Shown: positions 33,969-46,312 of the stretch, in pieces
Numbering within the stretch: the first letter of the stretch is position 1
Layout of the letters: every line of letters begins with the position of its first letter
Assembly (NCBI GenBank): GCA_015680685.1
Contig: MNCI01020165.1
Span: 143,201 to 207,200 of the forward strand
DNA from: Gnetum montanum
Lineage: Eukaryota > Streptophyta > Gnetopsida > Gnetales > Gnetaceae
Length of the DNA stretch: 64,000 nt
Direction: 5' to 3'
Translations under genes and position numbers: made by a program
Notes under the pieces: generated by a model
Databases searched by the model: none
The model's input: only the letters and a program-made list of their open reading frames with translations
Told to the model about the DNA's origin: nothing

Positions 33969-35819
33969 TGAAACACCACTAAGTTTAGGCTCCTACAATT
34001 CAATCATAGATTTGTTTAAGTGTTAAAACTTGGACAAAATTTTTCTAAGTCTAGTGTCATGCTATGCAGTGTAGATAATGTAGCACATTGGGAGTCTTGT
34101 GTTTGCAAAATTTTTCTAAGTCTACCTACTACGTTCCCCCGCACAACCAGTGTAGCACATGCTTCCAAGGCCATTTTGCATGAATGTCATGCTAGACACA
34201 GTCAAGGTCTACTTAGGATGGACCAAATAGTTTGGAAAATTTTCTATCTCTTGAGCTATCAAGCTCACTACACTCTCTAGCTTGCCTAGCTTGACACATG
34301 TCTAGGTTGCCAGTCCACCCAAGTACTAGGTTAAGAGTTGTCAAAAATGCTCAAGATGGACAAAATAGTTTGGCAAATTTTCTATCTTTTGGGCCTATCA
34401 TGCTCTACTACGTTGCATAGCATAGAAAGCGTAACATAGGTTTCAGGGCCCAAATTTTCCTAAGTGTTCGATAAGAAATTTGTCAAGCTATCTAGACATG
34501 GAAGATGTGTTTGGTAATTTTTTGACTTTCAAGGCTACCTAACCTATTGCTTTTGAGGGTGTGGTTAGTGTGTCATGAAGAAAAATTACAAATTTTGGCA
34601 AAATTCATCAAAATATTGGTGTCATGTTTTGTTATGTTGTGCAATGTAGATTGCATGACAAGCCAAAATCTGCAAAAATTTTCTAAGTGTTTACACGATG
34701 CTCTATCATGCTATGTAGTGTAGATAGTGTGACACTTGGGAAATGCCTCTGAATTCCTCTAGAAGCTCCCAGAACTTAGCATCAACCTTTAGTTTAGCTC
34801 TAACATCCCTCTAGTAGCCAAGATTAGTAGTTTGCTTCACTTTTGCACCCCCCCCCCCCAATTGATACCCAAAGTTGTTCCTATGCTTGACCCTACTTCG
34901 AAGAGGGGGAAGACATAGTCTTAGAGCATAGGCTCTAAGTTGCAATTGTTTTGGCACTATTGATAGGTACATGGTAGCCCCTTAGACTTTTGCACATGCA
35001 GTCTGGGTAGTGTGATAATAGTTTGATAGATTTTCAGTTCCCATTCCTATCCTGCAGAGCATTACACTTTAAGCTTGACACTTAGAGCCTGACCCTTTGA
35101 GCGTAACATGTCAGTATGACTTGTTCATGCTCATGCAACATGGGACCTAGGCCATCTAGCATCTAGCCCACATCTCACATCAACCCTAGCACTATAAATG
35201 CCTCGATAATAAACATTTTACAGGCTAATTGGCAAATCATTCTACCCATCAAGCATCAGACCACTCTTAGCATTTTCATCACTCTTGTGCTTGAGCACTT
35301 GAGCTTGACACCTGGTTGAGTACTATGACCTAGTCTTCCTTGCACCTACACAGCATAATGATTATAAGCCTGATAGGTCCAGTGTCTCTTGTAGCTACCA
35401 GCACAATGTCCAAACCTTCCTAGAGACTATGACCACACTACCATGCTATCCCATTATGCTTATTTGATAGTACGTACCAATTTCACACATTGTTTAATCA
35501 AGAGCCACGTTCCCTGGTCTTGGGGTGGTGCATTTCTTCTCTTAAAATCTCATTTCACTTTCCTTCAACATTTGTTTCAAATTTTAGCATAATTTCTTAC
35601 ATTTCCTACTACTAATACATATGTTTGCTTATTCACAATACTATTTTTGGGCTTTTGCAAATGGTTATTATTACATATTGTAAGTTCCTATTTGATCGAC
35701 TAGACCGTTTAGGGCATCTTATTTCCATTTTCTCCAGCACAACCCTCCCATAGACTTGGGGTTAGGTTGTACACCCGATGACCTCTTGGTATTTCAACCA
35801 CCAATGTTTTCAAACATCA
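33969..35819 (+). repeat. E2 3' LTR
   Basis: It starts TGAAACACCACTA and ends AACATCA. It is homologous throughout to 16918-18776. Its TATA-like box is TATAAATG at 35193-35200, and its C-run lies at about 34847-34859. No clear polypurine tract precedes it. Confidence 0.9.
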
Positions 35820-38503
35820 CAAAATAAAAAAAGAAATAAATGATGAAAAAAGGATAATATGGGGAAGATATGAGTAGCAAATATTATACTTTTAGCACAT
35901 ACAAATTGGTAGCATTACTATCTTAGGCTAAAAACTTTCTTGTGTTACTCATAACAAAGTATATGAGTTGTGTCTATGTCTCTCAAATTAGTAGTTTACC
36001 ATTTGGACAAGATGATATGTCTATGACCAACTCATTGGGCTACTTTAGAAGACCAAATAAGTTAAGCCTATAATTATTAATCAATGTACTACCCTAGCTC
36101 TCATGGCTTTGAAAACCTAGAAGTTGCTCTCAGAGGAAAATCTAGTGAAGTTAAATTATTCTTTGAATCAAGTCCTAATTGAAGAATAAAAATAGAATCA
36201 TGATCAGGTACTTGTTTGTTCATTACCCATCTCAAGTATGATATCTGGATTTGATTATCTAGCATAGCTAGAGGGATTGAAGAGAGGTTTTCAAAAATAT
36301 CAAATTCAAGAACCTACCCTATGTATGTGTAGGAAGGGAAGAAAACCAAATTATATTCTTTGGCTTCTAGATAAATTTGTAGCACTTCACTTAATCTAAG
36401 TCTATCAATGGTTAGATCATGGAATAATTTGGATAATATGATATTGAAAGTGGTAGTGTTATCTTTCATCTTTCAAGAAAGATTTGGATGGCTATCCTTA
36501 CTAGTTATATGAGCATTGATGAAGGAAATTAGTAGAAGATACCTTGTGAAGTGTGGTGAATGCTCTCATGCTCTAATGAGCTAATTGAATTGTCGGTTGG
36601 GATCCAATGATATTACATTTCCTCTTTCTTTTGTTTAGTCCATTCAAGTTATCCATAGCTTTCTCCCTTCTTAGATCATCTCTATTTCATTATTGTTCAT
36701 GTACGATGTTGGGTAAGGTAAGTTAGAAAATGAGATTTAACCATCCAAGGAGTGGACTTTTGTTTGATATTATATCTTACTTATTATTAGGAATCCATGT
36801 GTGTCCCATTGATAGGATTTGTAAGGGAAAAATTTAGAAGCCTATTATGTGAACGATCCACTTGGAAATTCTTAGTAGCTCAACATTATGAGTGAGTGAG
36901 CTCAATGCTTAATTTCTTATGAGATGGAAATGATTGTAGTACATAAAGGACTTGATTGATCTCATGCTTAGGTAGTAGCAACTATATAGTTTTTATTAGT
37001 TAACCAAGATATTTTTTTGTTATTTCTATTTAATTTCTTGATTGATTTATAGTTCTAAGTTAAAATATGTATTTAGTTTTGATCCTTTATGTTCCCTGAA
37101 ATCTTTATTTTCCTTTTTATATTTTGTGATTTTCAAATCTATTTCTGCAGAAATATTCTTTATAATTCCTTAAGAATTCCTTCACAAAAAATTATTAAAA
37201 TATCTAGTACACAACCATAAATGGTATTAAATTTAATATAACCTTTACTTAAGCTAACAATAATGACATGATGAGGTATAAATTTTCAATTAAATGTAGA
37301 CTTAAGCCTACCATACACAAACCATGGATGACAGGGGGATGATAAAACATTAGGTTTTAATGCTAAAAATGTCTAAGTGCTAATGGATGAAAAAGTGACT
37401 AAAGTATAAACTATTGAAATATAAACTAAGTATGTAATAGACTATTAGAAATAAAATGAAATCTAAGTATGGAGATTATTCTTAGAATGAAATGAAATAA
37501 TAATAAAAAAGATAGAGATGTGAAGAATGGTTTTCCTATATCTTTTCGAATGATTGATAATGCTTTATTAATAGAAACTGAAGTTTTCCTCATATGGAAG
37601 ATCATAAATACAAGAGATAGTGAAAATGTGTAAGAGATAAAATCAATGAGAAAAGCTTAATTAATGAGTACAATAGAGGTTCTAGTGATGAAATTGAATC
37701 TTTGGAATTGGTAGATATGAATGACGAAGATTTAGGTGCAATCTAGAATCGATTAGCAGCTAAAGCGGGCTTTCTTTGGCTATGTGTCCTAGGACTAATA
37801 CTAGCGTTGAAAAAATTATAACTCTAGAGATTAATGCTAAGCTAAAAGAATCATAACTCTAGAAGGCTGACATGAATACCATGTTAACATTAGTACTAAA
37901 TCCTAAAGGAGTTTTGATGACCATGAAGCATGCACATGATGCTAGGAGATCTATTGCATGCACTCTTGATCTTTCAAAATCTCAAAAAGTGCTTAAGATA
38001 TCCAAAAAATGGCCTTAAAATATGGTTTTTGATGCCTTATTTATAGGGTTATGGTTGCCAAATCTAACTTCAAAGATAAGTGAAGTTTACTTGAAGTTCA
38101 TCTAGAGTTTAATTTTAGTAAGTTTTATCTTTGAAGTAGGCCAGAAAATTCCAACTTTGGTGTTGATATTAAGCTAAAAAATTCCAACTTTGGTATTGAT
38201 GATAATTTGAAAATTTATAACTTTGGTGCTGATGCTAAGTTAAAAAATTCTAACTCTATCATCATCATTAGCATAATCTAGGACTTCAAAAAAAAATTCA
38301 CGTTTTGCCAAACTACAATTCCAAGCCTCCAAGACCCATTTTAACATACAAACTAATTTTGAATGATGTTGTGATGATGCTGAGGAATCCATGAGGCTAA
38401 AGAATGTTATCAAATATAGAATGTGATGACTAAGAATGAGAAATATGGGTCTAGCAGGTGGTGCTAGCATCAATGAGACTTAGTCAAATTCTTCTACATT
38501 TTT
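35820..38503. other. Unrecognised AT-rich DNA between E2 and E5
   Basis: No coherent coding frame or retroelement motif was found. At about 37790-37870 and 38140-38270 there are short degenerate tandem repeats (AATTCCAACTTTGG and TTATAACTCTAGAG types, period about 40). Confidence 0.5.
38140..38270. repeat. Degenerate 40-bp tandem repeat
   Basis: Three units of the type TTCCAACTTTGGTNTTGAT followed by a TAAGCTAAAAAA-like segment. Related units with ATAACTCTAGAG occur at about 37800-37865. Confidence 0.65.
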
Positions 38504-39330
38504 TGGAGTAGGCTTACTCCAATTTACTTTAACCCTTGAAAATCATATCGAATCTAGATATTATGAAGGATAATTCAATAGATTATAATTCCAACAAAAC
38601 CACAGCCCACACACATCACACTCATATGCTCAACGATATTATAGAGAATAAGGCTCCACAACCATATACACAATTAACATTAATGTAAGGCATAATCAAA
38701 CTAGATTTCTCATACACATAGGACTAAGATACAATACACATACATGAGTCACAATGGTTAAACATAGATAATTGATCATGAAGATTCAACTTCTCTCATG
38801 CAATCTCATACTTGTGCTCTCACCATTGTACATACACACTTCATTTTTTACAAATATAAAAACACAAAATAATATTACCAATTACAAGGCAAGAAACCTA
38901 TGGAAACCTTTCCCATGACCAATTTGAAGATTTCCAAATGTTTTCATTCTTGTTCTTATCCTTCCCTATTGTTTTCCAACTTGGAACTATCATTCCAAAA
39001 CTTTTCATGACCACATAGGATGTTTTTAGGTTAGATAAGAAATATTCTTATCAACCTAGCTCTAAGAAAAGATGTCTTATATCTATACAAGATGTCTTCT
39101 CTAGGTATGAGATGTCTTCCCAAAGACATCTCCTTCTTACATAAGACATCTTCCTAGAAATGTGTCCTTCCTATACAAGACATTTTCTAGGAAATTGGAA
39201 CATCTCTTGTGAGATCCTAACTCTTGGTCTAGACATCTTTCATGTTATCAAGACATCTCTCTAGCTTCCAAAATCTTTAATTGATGACTTGTAGGAATGA
39301 AAAAGGGCTAATAAGAGGCATCCCTACACC
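38504..39330 (-). repeat. E5 3' LTR (left copy, right end approximate)
   Basis: The first 260 bases align with the truncated right LTR. Both have CTCAACGATATTATAGAG-like, AAGGCATAATCAA and CACATAGGACTAAGAT segments. The right end is not defined, because the other LTR is cut. The interval 39068-39260 has about nine copies of AGACATCT or its reverse AGATGTCT. Confidence 0.7.
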
Positions 39331-39404
39331 AACTCTTTCATTCTTCAAAAATTAAAATTAGATGATTAAGGGAGTATGGGTAGAATTGATCTCTTACTTA
39401 AAAA

Positions 39405-39535
39405 TTTTGGTTTCATGGATCTAGATAGCATCATCAATAGTTTAATCCTTCCAATGAATTAGATACTCATGCCTCTTCACTCCACAAGTGTTGGAAGCTT
39501 CTCTCTTATTGAGTACAATTATCTTGCTCTCCATT
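39405..39535 (-). pseudogene. E5 chromodomain relic
   Basis: The minus strand reads SKIIVLNKREASNTCGVKRH, then EYLIHWKD, a stop, and TIDDAI. This matches the chromodomain pattern with a basic segment, EYLVKWKGY and an ED-ATW block. In chromoviruses this C-terminal integrase extension guides insertion to heterochromatin by binding modified histone tails. The aromatic Trp after DDA is now a stop. Confidence 0.75.
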
Positions 39536-39559
39536 GAGGATTTGGAATTATTAATATCT

Positions 39560-40950
39560 CCCTTTAACTCATGAATGATACCTTATAAGTCTCATCATCT
39601 ATTGGTCCATGGTAATGCATACAATTTGTAACATCAAAAATGAAATACATATCCATATCATTTGGAACGTTAATCTCAAAAGCATTATCATTGATTTTGA
39701 CCTTTATCCAAAACTTTCCATCTTCTTAGCTTTTAACCTTGAGACGTTGATACCTATCAACCTATTCTGCTTCAAGGACATCCAAATAAGATCATCAACA
39801 TCAAATTTGGACTTCTTATTACCCTTATTCATCTTAATAACTCTCTCTTAAACTTTCTTCTCAAGATTTTCCTTTACTTGAGCATGAATATCCTTCATAT
39901 TTTGCACAAAAGAAACACCTAATTAAGCTTCTCCATTAAACCTATTAGCATTGTTCACAATCTTTGGGAAAAAATCATAATTAAGCTCAAATTAGCTCTT
40001 TTTAATAGCAACATGAAAAGCACTATTGTAAGAAAATTCATCATGACACAATAATTTTTTCCACCTATTATATTGTACTTCACATAAAAATCTCAAAATA
40101 TTTAGCAAATATTTATTGGCCACTTTATTTTGATCATTAGATTGTGAATGGTATGCATTAGGAAAACTCAACTTTTTCTTTAAAATTTTTCAAAGAAACC
40201 TCCAAAAATAACTATTAAACTTGCAGTCTCAATCACTAACAGTACTTATAGGAAGCTCATGAAACTGCACAACATGCTGGAAAAATAAATTTACAACATA
40301 AGAGGCATCAACCAATTTTTTTCATGGAATGAAATATGCCATCTTGGAGAATTTGTCCACCACAACAAAGATAGCATCATTCCTACTTTTGGTCTTTGAA
40401 ATTAGACCCACACAGTCCATTGATACACTTTCTCATCAACCCTTGAAAATTGACAAAGGTATATAATGTCCATTCACTTCTTTATCTTCTTTGAATTCTA
40501 GTCATGTTAGACACTACTTCAAAAATATGAAAAATTCAAAGATCATTCCAGGCTAAAACTAATATCCACTACTAAGCTTCAATGTCTAATCTATGTCCAT
40601 GTAACCTTCAATACAATCATAGATCTTTCAATCAAATGTTTTTCTAAAAATCATAATTGGGAATACATACCTTTCCATTCTTGAAGAATAGTTCATCTTG
40701 AATATGATAGTGCCTCCATTGTTTTTCCTACTCCTTGAGAAATCTCCAAAGTTACCCAAAATATGAATCATATTTATACAAATCAACAAAATCACTCATA
40801 TCTTTGATACAACACATGTTGATATTTACCACATGCAACGTAAACAATGCATCATCCATCACATTGGATTTTCTATTCTTATGCTTGAGCACAAAATTAA
40901 ACTCCTACAATTTTTCCACTCATTTCATATGTTTATCATTAAACTTCTTT
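39560..40950 (-). pseudogene. E5 integrase relic
   Basis: The core reads SMDCVGLISKTKSRNDAIFV then VVDKFSKMAYFIP (about 40440-40320). Next come VSD, a stop, DCKFNSYFW (about 40240), and AYHSQSNDQNKVANKYLLNI (about 40160-40100). The usual final catalytic Glu in the DGQTE motif is Lys here (DQNK), a G-to-A change. After the core a C-terminal domain reads KFDVDDLIWMSLKQNRLIGI (about 39780-39720). It is broken by several stops. Confidence 0.85.
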
Positions 40951-41021
40951 GGGGAATTGATAAACCAATGTACTTTGTGGTCATTCATCCAATCGAAATT
41001 CTTGGGCAACAAGTAATACCT

Positions 41022-41290
41022 TCAATGCTTGATTGCTTGAAGAATAACATTCAATTCATTCTTATAGATGTTATATTTATACCTTGAATTATTTAAATTT
41101 TCCAAAAATAAATAAATAGATCTACCTTCTTGTAAAAGTACCCCTCCAATGGCAACTCCAATTTCATCAACCATAACTTGAAAAAGATTATGAAAATCTA
41201 TTATTGCAAGCACAAGTTCACTAGTGATTTATACCTTTAAGAAGTTAAAGATCCTTTTGGTTTCATCATCCCACATTAAATATTGATTCC
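41022..41290 (-). pseudogene. E5 RNase H relic
   Basis: The 63-codon open stretch reads VMVDEIGVAIGGVLLQEGRS, then YKYNIYKNELNVILQAIKH. It matches the conserved VxxDASxxGIGGVLxQxGRP and YxxYxxELxAVxxALKHW of Ty3/gypsy RNase H. It lies between reverse transcriptase and integrase as expected. Confidence 0.85.
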
Positions 41291-42150
41291 TCTTAATAGA
41301 AATAATCATAGGCCTTAAAATACCACTAAAAACCTATTAAACTAAGAAATGAGCTTATCTCCACAATAGTCTTAGAAGTTGGCAAATCTTTAATATCCCC
41401 CACCTTGGTAGCTTCCATTCAAATTTGATTTTTAGAAATCATGTGTCCCAAATATGTGATCTCTCTCCTAAGGAAATAATTCTTCTTCACATTGATCACC
41501 AAATGTACCTAATCCAACTGAAGACACACTCTCCTTAAGTGATCCAATTACTTCTCCTTGTTAGAACTATACACCAAAATATCATCAAACAAGACAATCC
41601 AAAACTTACCAATATAATCCTTAAGGGCATCAAACATCAAACTCATGAATGTTCCAAGGGCATTTATGAGCCAAAATGGCATCACCAACCACTTAAAAAA
41701 TCCATATGATGTCTTGAAATTAATCTTCCATTCATCACTAAGTCTGATTCAAATTTTCAGGTATTTACTTTTCAAATCAATTTTTCTCAACACCTCTACA
41801 TTGTTAAGGATATCATTTTTCCTTGGCATAGGAAGCCTATACCTTACTATTATCATATTCACCCTAAAATCAATGCATATTCTTCATTCATTACTACTTT
41901 GGCACAAGCACTACTAGAACTACATAATATGAAACTAACTCTCTTACAAAGCAATTTGCAAGTAACTCCTCTACCTACCTTTGCAATTTAGCCTGCTATT
42001 TTGGAGCCATCCCATATATTCTCTCATGTGAAATAATATCACTAGGGATGAATTAAATTTAATGTTGAGCGTTCCTAATTGATGGCAATCCATCCAATTC
42101 TTCTTTGAACACCTTAAGAAATTTCTCCTTTAGAACTAGCACACTTGTTG
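41291..42150 (-). pseudogene. E5 reverse transcriptase relic
   Basis: The catalytic block on the minus strand reads IVLFDDILVYSSNK (LFDD at 41581-41592), equivalent to the YxDD box, with both catalytic aspartates kept. Other conserved segments lie around 41640-41900 but are broken by frameshifts. Confidence 0.75.
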
Positions 42151-42292
42151 GAATTTCTACCTATAGAACATCATGGTTTGAAAAAATAGTTGATATAATC
42201 ACAAAAACAAAAGCAACCTCATCATATTCTTTAATATATTCCCTCTCCCTAAGAAGAATTAAGAAAGAAATAAGTGAGCTTTCCTACCTCAC

Positions 42293-42600
42293 TTATTCAA
42301 CTGAGATAGGAATCAACTCATGGATTTCATCCGATCTTGATACACTCCACACATTTTTTGATCCACCAAATTGAGTATCATTATCAAAATTCCAAGGTCT
42401 TTCAAGAATTACATAAGTACAATTAATTGATAGTACATATGATTTCACAACATTATGATAATTCCCAATTTTAAGATACATTACTCTCTCATCTCTTGAA
42501 AGACTTTTCTTAACAACTAATGCATCTTATGGGTTCTAGGATGAGAATTTATTACTAAACCTAATCTAGCAATTACTCCAAAATAAATAACATTTTCTTG
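42293..42600 (-). pseudogene. E5 protease C-terminal relic
   Basis: The 62-codon stretch contains GNYHNVVKSYVLSINCTYVI then LERPWNFDNDTQFGG. This corresponds to the chromovirus protease end (H-LLGRPWQFDR). The normal Gly of LGRPW is Glu here. Confidence 0.75.
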
Positions 42601-42799
42601 GGCTTCCTTGTTAATTAAAGTATAAATCCATTTCCCACTAAGCAAACATATAGCCCTAATCTAAAATAATGATTTTCTTGATGGATGACCTTCTCTATTT
42701 ACATTTTCTATAAATGTGTAAGAATTTAATTCAAAAACCTTCTTAATTTTGTAGGATTTCCTTTCTAAAAATCTTTTCTTAATATCTCCTTTGCTTTCA

Positions 42800-43740
42800 T
42801 GGTTTGTACATTCTTTCCCTTATTTTCCTTATGAAGTGGACATTCCCATTACTTATATCCACATTCTCCACACTTGAGCACTAAATCTTGGATAAGTTAT
42901 TGCCTTGACCCTTTTCTTCTGTGCCTTGGTCCTTCTTGGCCTTAACCTTTTTATCATCATTCTTTTTCTTCTTTTTATAGCTACCATCCTTGTTTTCAAA
43001 TTTTGAGTTGAATCCCTATCCCTTTATCTCCCTATCTAAAGAATTTTAGCTTCATGCTCATCTCTTGTCTTTGTTGAGATTATTTAAACTTTTATCTCAA
43101 GAAATATTTCATCAAATTCCAATCCTTGATAGGTTGTCCATTTTTCCTCTCATATCTTTGGAATTCCTTTTTTCACAAAGTTGAAGCCATACCTTCTAAT
43201 CTAGATTTAGCAATTGGTACCCTTAATTGATTTGGCATCTCTTCTAACATAAAATGTTTGTTAATTAGCTAACCTGCAAAAGCATTGGTGACATCTATAC
43301 CATTAAAGGTTTTTAGCTCAACATACAAAAGTCTTGTAGCATTTTTAAACACTCTAGCAAGCCTTGTTTCATCAAGCATGCCATGAGAAGAAATAGATAA
43401 GTATGATGGATTTTTTGAAGTTCTAACATGAGGATTTAGATTCCTAGGTTGATGGGTTCTTAAAATCCTAGGTTGATGGGTTCTCACACTTTCATAACTA
43501 GAATGTTCTTTATTATCATCTACTTCTCCTCTACTAGGTTAAGAAATTTCATCATCATTTGAGTAAAAATGTTCATCATCACCATGAGTCTAATTATACT
43601 TAGGACATGTATTTCTACCTAACTTAGCACAGATCTCATCTAATCGTTCAACCATCAACTAAAAGGTTGATTTCATGGTCTCTATATCTTTGTTCAAGGC
43701 TTGAATGTTTTTCTTCTTAGGAGCCACCTAAATAGAAACA
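42800..43740 (-). pseudogene. E5 gag relic with damaged zinc knuckle
   Basis: The capsid part reads ESVRTHQPRILRTHQPRNLN and ARVFKNATRLLYVELKTFNG (43487-43269), with a short direct duplication of RTHQPR. Near 42840-42890 a CCHC-type knuckle is recognisable (KCGECGYK, a stop, then WECPLH). The expected His is lost or replaced by the stop. Several stops break the frame. Confidence 0.65.
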
Positions 43741-43796
43741 AACATTCACAACCAAATTACAAATAATAATAAATCTATTTTTCCAATAGAAATTCC

Positions 43797-44095
43797 TATA
43801 GAAGGATTACTCTAATTTTCTTTAATCCTTTTAAATACAATGAATCTTAATATTATTCAAGATACTTCAGTTGATACAAAATAAAAAACTAGTTATCTTT
43901 TATTAATGATGAAGAAATACTATAAATATAATGGAATCCAATCCATAGAATCACAACACTTACTTAATGATATTGTAGAGCATGAGGCTCTACAATCATA
44001 TACATTATTGACCTTTATGCAAGGCATAATCAATCTAGATATCTTCCATAGACATAGGATTAAGATTCACACACACATAGATTAGTGAATCATGC
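43797..44095 (-). repeat. E5 5' LTR fragment
   Basis: About 300 bases homologous to 38504-38765, ending abruptly at about 44095. Confidence 0.72.
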
Positions 44096-44099
44096 CTTG

Positions 44100-45590
44100 A
44101 GGACTTTGAGTTTAGTGTTTGTCATTTCAAGCTTTTGCTTGGTGTCCTTATGGTGCTTGAACTTAGCCTCATATAGTAAGTACAAGTTGGCCGTCTACTT
44201 TTTGAGTTCTAAAAATGGCCATCTAGCGATCATCATCACCATGTTTGCATAGAAGAGATTGGTTAGTTCCATATACTCTATCATTTATTCAATTTTCAAC
44301 TCCTTTAGGTGAATCTCCACCTTGTTATAGGAATCTATTCAATCAATGATGAGCTACCATATCTCTCTTCCTTGCTGAAGGTGATGAAGGGCCTCATTTA
44401 CTTGTACCTCAGCCATTTCAATATGCCTCTCATTCACTTCCTTCTATAGGCCAACCTATTCTCTATAGTGATTCATGACTCTTAAAATTTAAGAGCCTCA
44501 TTTTTCTCGGTGACAATCTCAATGGTATATTTTTGGCATAAAGCTTAGACTTCCTCCAAAGATAGATTATAATTCTTCATGGCCAATTTCCTTAATTCAA
44601 TGTTTATCCTAGTAGTGGAGGTGATTGTTTCTTGAGGAGGAAGTGGAGGTGGAAGTTAGCGCTTCCCTTCTTTAGACATGATAGGTGTCTTTTCCTTCAT
44701 AATTTTAGACCTTAAGGTTATAGGAGAATTCCTAATAATGTCATTTGTATAGCATATGATCCTTGCCCTTTTGCAAATTTTTTGTATGAGGGATTGAAAA
44801 GGTAGGGTTTTCCTTCCACATTCATTTTTTTTAAATTATTTTCAATCTTCAAATAGATCAATTGTAGAAGGTTCACTAGAAATTTCCTACTTAGTGCAAT
44901 GCATGCTTGAGTGGAGAAGGTAGTCACCTTACTAGGCCTCATAGTCAAATTGAGGTGATAGGTCACTATCTTGAAGTATATGTGTTCTACCAGTGTAAGC
45001 ATGCCAAATTCCTTTATGGCATCAGGATCAACTTATGTAGACACCTCTACCAATTGTGTGCTAGAATCAAGTAGCCCAAGAACATGTGCAATAGCTTTAG
45101 CTAAGTAGGACACATAAATGTTCTTAATATCCACTATGAAACCCGCCCTTCTATTGTTCTACAAGAGGTATGTCTCTTTCATGTACCAGTTCCCATTGGA
45201 AGTGATGATTGGCAACATGGGAGAGGTTTGCAATTGTGTTTTCACCTCTGTTAAAGCATGTCCTAAAAATGGCCTGAATTTTAGTTCCTTGAGAACTAAG
45301 CATTGGATATCACAAGGCCTAATGGTGTTGAGGTAGGCTTATGTTAGTATGACTTCAAGCCTTAGTATGGATCCTAGTGCCTCCTCATACTATGATTATT
45401 TTATTTCAATTTCTTCTTTAGGAATTTTTTGAACAAATTCCACTTTGGGCTTTTCTCAAAGATCTCCTGTTGCATGGGTTTCCTCTACTGGAACCTGAGC
45501 ATGTTCTTGTTGGTCCCTTCTTATTCTAGGCTATTTCTTCTTTAGTTGAGAGGGTCCTCTCTCCTGTGGTCATTTTAGTCTTGGCACCAT
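44100..45590 (-). pseudogene. Decayed gene of about 500 codons, unknown function
   Basis: From ATG at 45590 one minus-strand frame stays coherent for about 290 codons. It includes FRPFLGHALTEVKTQLQTSP, RAGFIVDIKNIYVSYLAKAI and a 94-codon stretch without stops (45002-44718). Two frameshifts then lead into charged, coiled-coil-like segments (IELRKLAMKNYNLSLEEV and NERHIEMAEVQVNEALHHLQ) down to about 44120. Nearly every stop is a TAA, TAG or TGA that could come from CAA, CAG or CGA. I do not recognise the family. It could be a retroelement accessory or gag-like protein or a captured gene. It sits between the truncated ends of E5 and E4. Confidence 0.5.
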
Positions 45591-45990
45591 CTATAATCAC
45601 AACATGACCATGGGTTAACAATTGTTATGTAACATGAAACAATTAGGATACCTTATCTCCTCAGGATGGTTACACTTGGATAAGTTGTGATTATGGCTAA
45701 TTTAGTGTGTTGGAAGGGTTAACTCTCAAAAATTGAGGTTTCATATCATTGTATTTATTAATCCTTTGGGGAATTCAGAATAATTTTAAAAAAATTTCAT
45801 TGAAAATATTAAGGTTTGTAGCCACCATAATTAAGAGCTTACCTTTGGTAGCTACAAGATCAAAGAACAGAGTGATTTGGATAAACAGTTGAAAAATTAT
45901 GGGCTTTAGAATGTTTTAGGCTCTAAAAAATGGAAAAAACTCTCCTCTTGTTATGAAGCAAGTGAGAAAAAATTGCAAAGTATGTGGTGG

Positions 45991-45999
45991 TATATATAG
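45991..45999 (-). promoter_or_regulatory. TATA-like box upstream of the unknown gene
   Basis: CTATATATA on the minus strand, about 400 bases upstream of the ATG at 45590, in sequence unlike the neighbouring E4 interior. It may mark an LTR or promoter of the unknown gene. Confidence 0.35.
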
Positions 46000-46312
46000 A
46001 GTTTTTAGCTTTATGTCAATTACACCTAGTTGATGGGGCCTAGTTGACAAGGTTGGTTGCATTAGGTAGGCCTAGTTAACACAGCTATTGAACACCATTG
46101 ACTTTTTTCAAACTTCCAAAATACAAGTAGTTTTTGAGTGAACTTGGGATCAAATGGAAGCCCAAAAAGCTATGAACATGATGAGAATAGTAGAAGAGGA
46201 CGTTGAAGTTCAGTAATATTAGAAAATTGAGAAAATGTTTTGGAGAATAAATTTAATGAGAGTTTAAGGAGCATAGAGTGAGATACAAAATGAAATATGC
46301 AAAAGATAGGAT

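Larger units (their letters stand above)
16918..35819 (+). mobile_element. E2: giant Tat-lineage Ty3/gypsy retrotransposon with an antisense gene relic
   Basis: LTRs of about 1859 and 1851 bases bound an 18.9-kb element. Plus-strand coding relics run gag, protease, reverse transcriptase, RNase H, a second RNase H and integrase. The second RNase H, between the first one and integrase, is characteristic of the Tat lineage, which includes the giant Ogre elements. An unusual interval of about 6 kb between protease and reverse transcriptase holds tandem arrays and an antisense gene. The A-rich flanks (AAACA on the left, CAAAA on the right) give no clean target duplication. Both reverse transcriptase catalytic aspartates are mutated and all coding parts carry stops, so the element is dead. 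Confidence 0.88.
38504..44095 (-). mobile_element. E5: chromovirus (Ty3/gypsy with chromodomain), 5' LTR truncated
   Basis: Minus-strand coding relics follow the order gag, protease, reverse transcriptase, RNase H, integrase, chromodomain. Homologous sequence at both ends (38504-38765 and 43797-44095) marks the LTRs. The right one breaks off at about 44095 where unrelated DNA begins. No target duplication can be seen because of that break. The gymnosperm IFG7-type elements are of this general class, though I cannot confirm the subfamily. Confidence 0.82.

Noticed and set aside
16913-35824. Target-site duplication of E2
   Set aside because: The flanking bases AAACA and CAAAA do not match well and both flanks are A-rich, so no duplication can be claimed.
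38240-38473. 77-codon minus-strand frame with a possible signal-like start
   Set aside because: No motif or conservation, and it overlaps a degenerate tandem repeat.
40735-41087. Two overlapping plus-strand frames of 84-93 codons
   Set aside because: They lie opposite the E5 pol relic, which has clear integrase and RNase H motifs on the minus strand.
44100-45590. Envelope-like ORF of E4 (Athila elements can have one after pol)
   Set aside because: No signal peptide or membrane segment was seen. Homology with E3 ends before it and a TATA-like box lies between, so a link to E4 is not supported.
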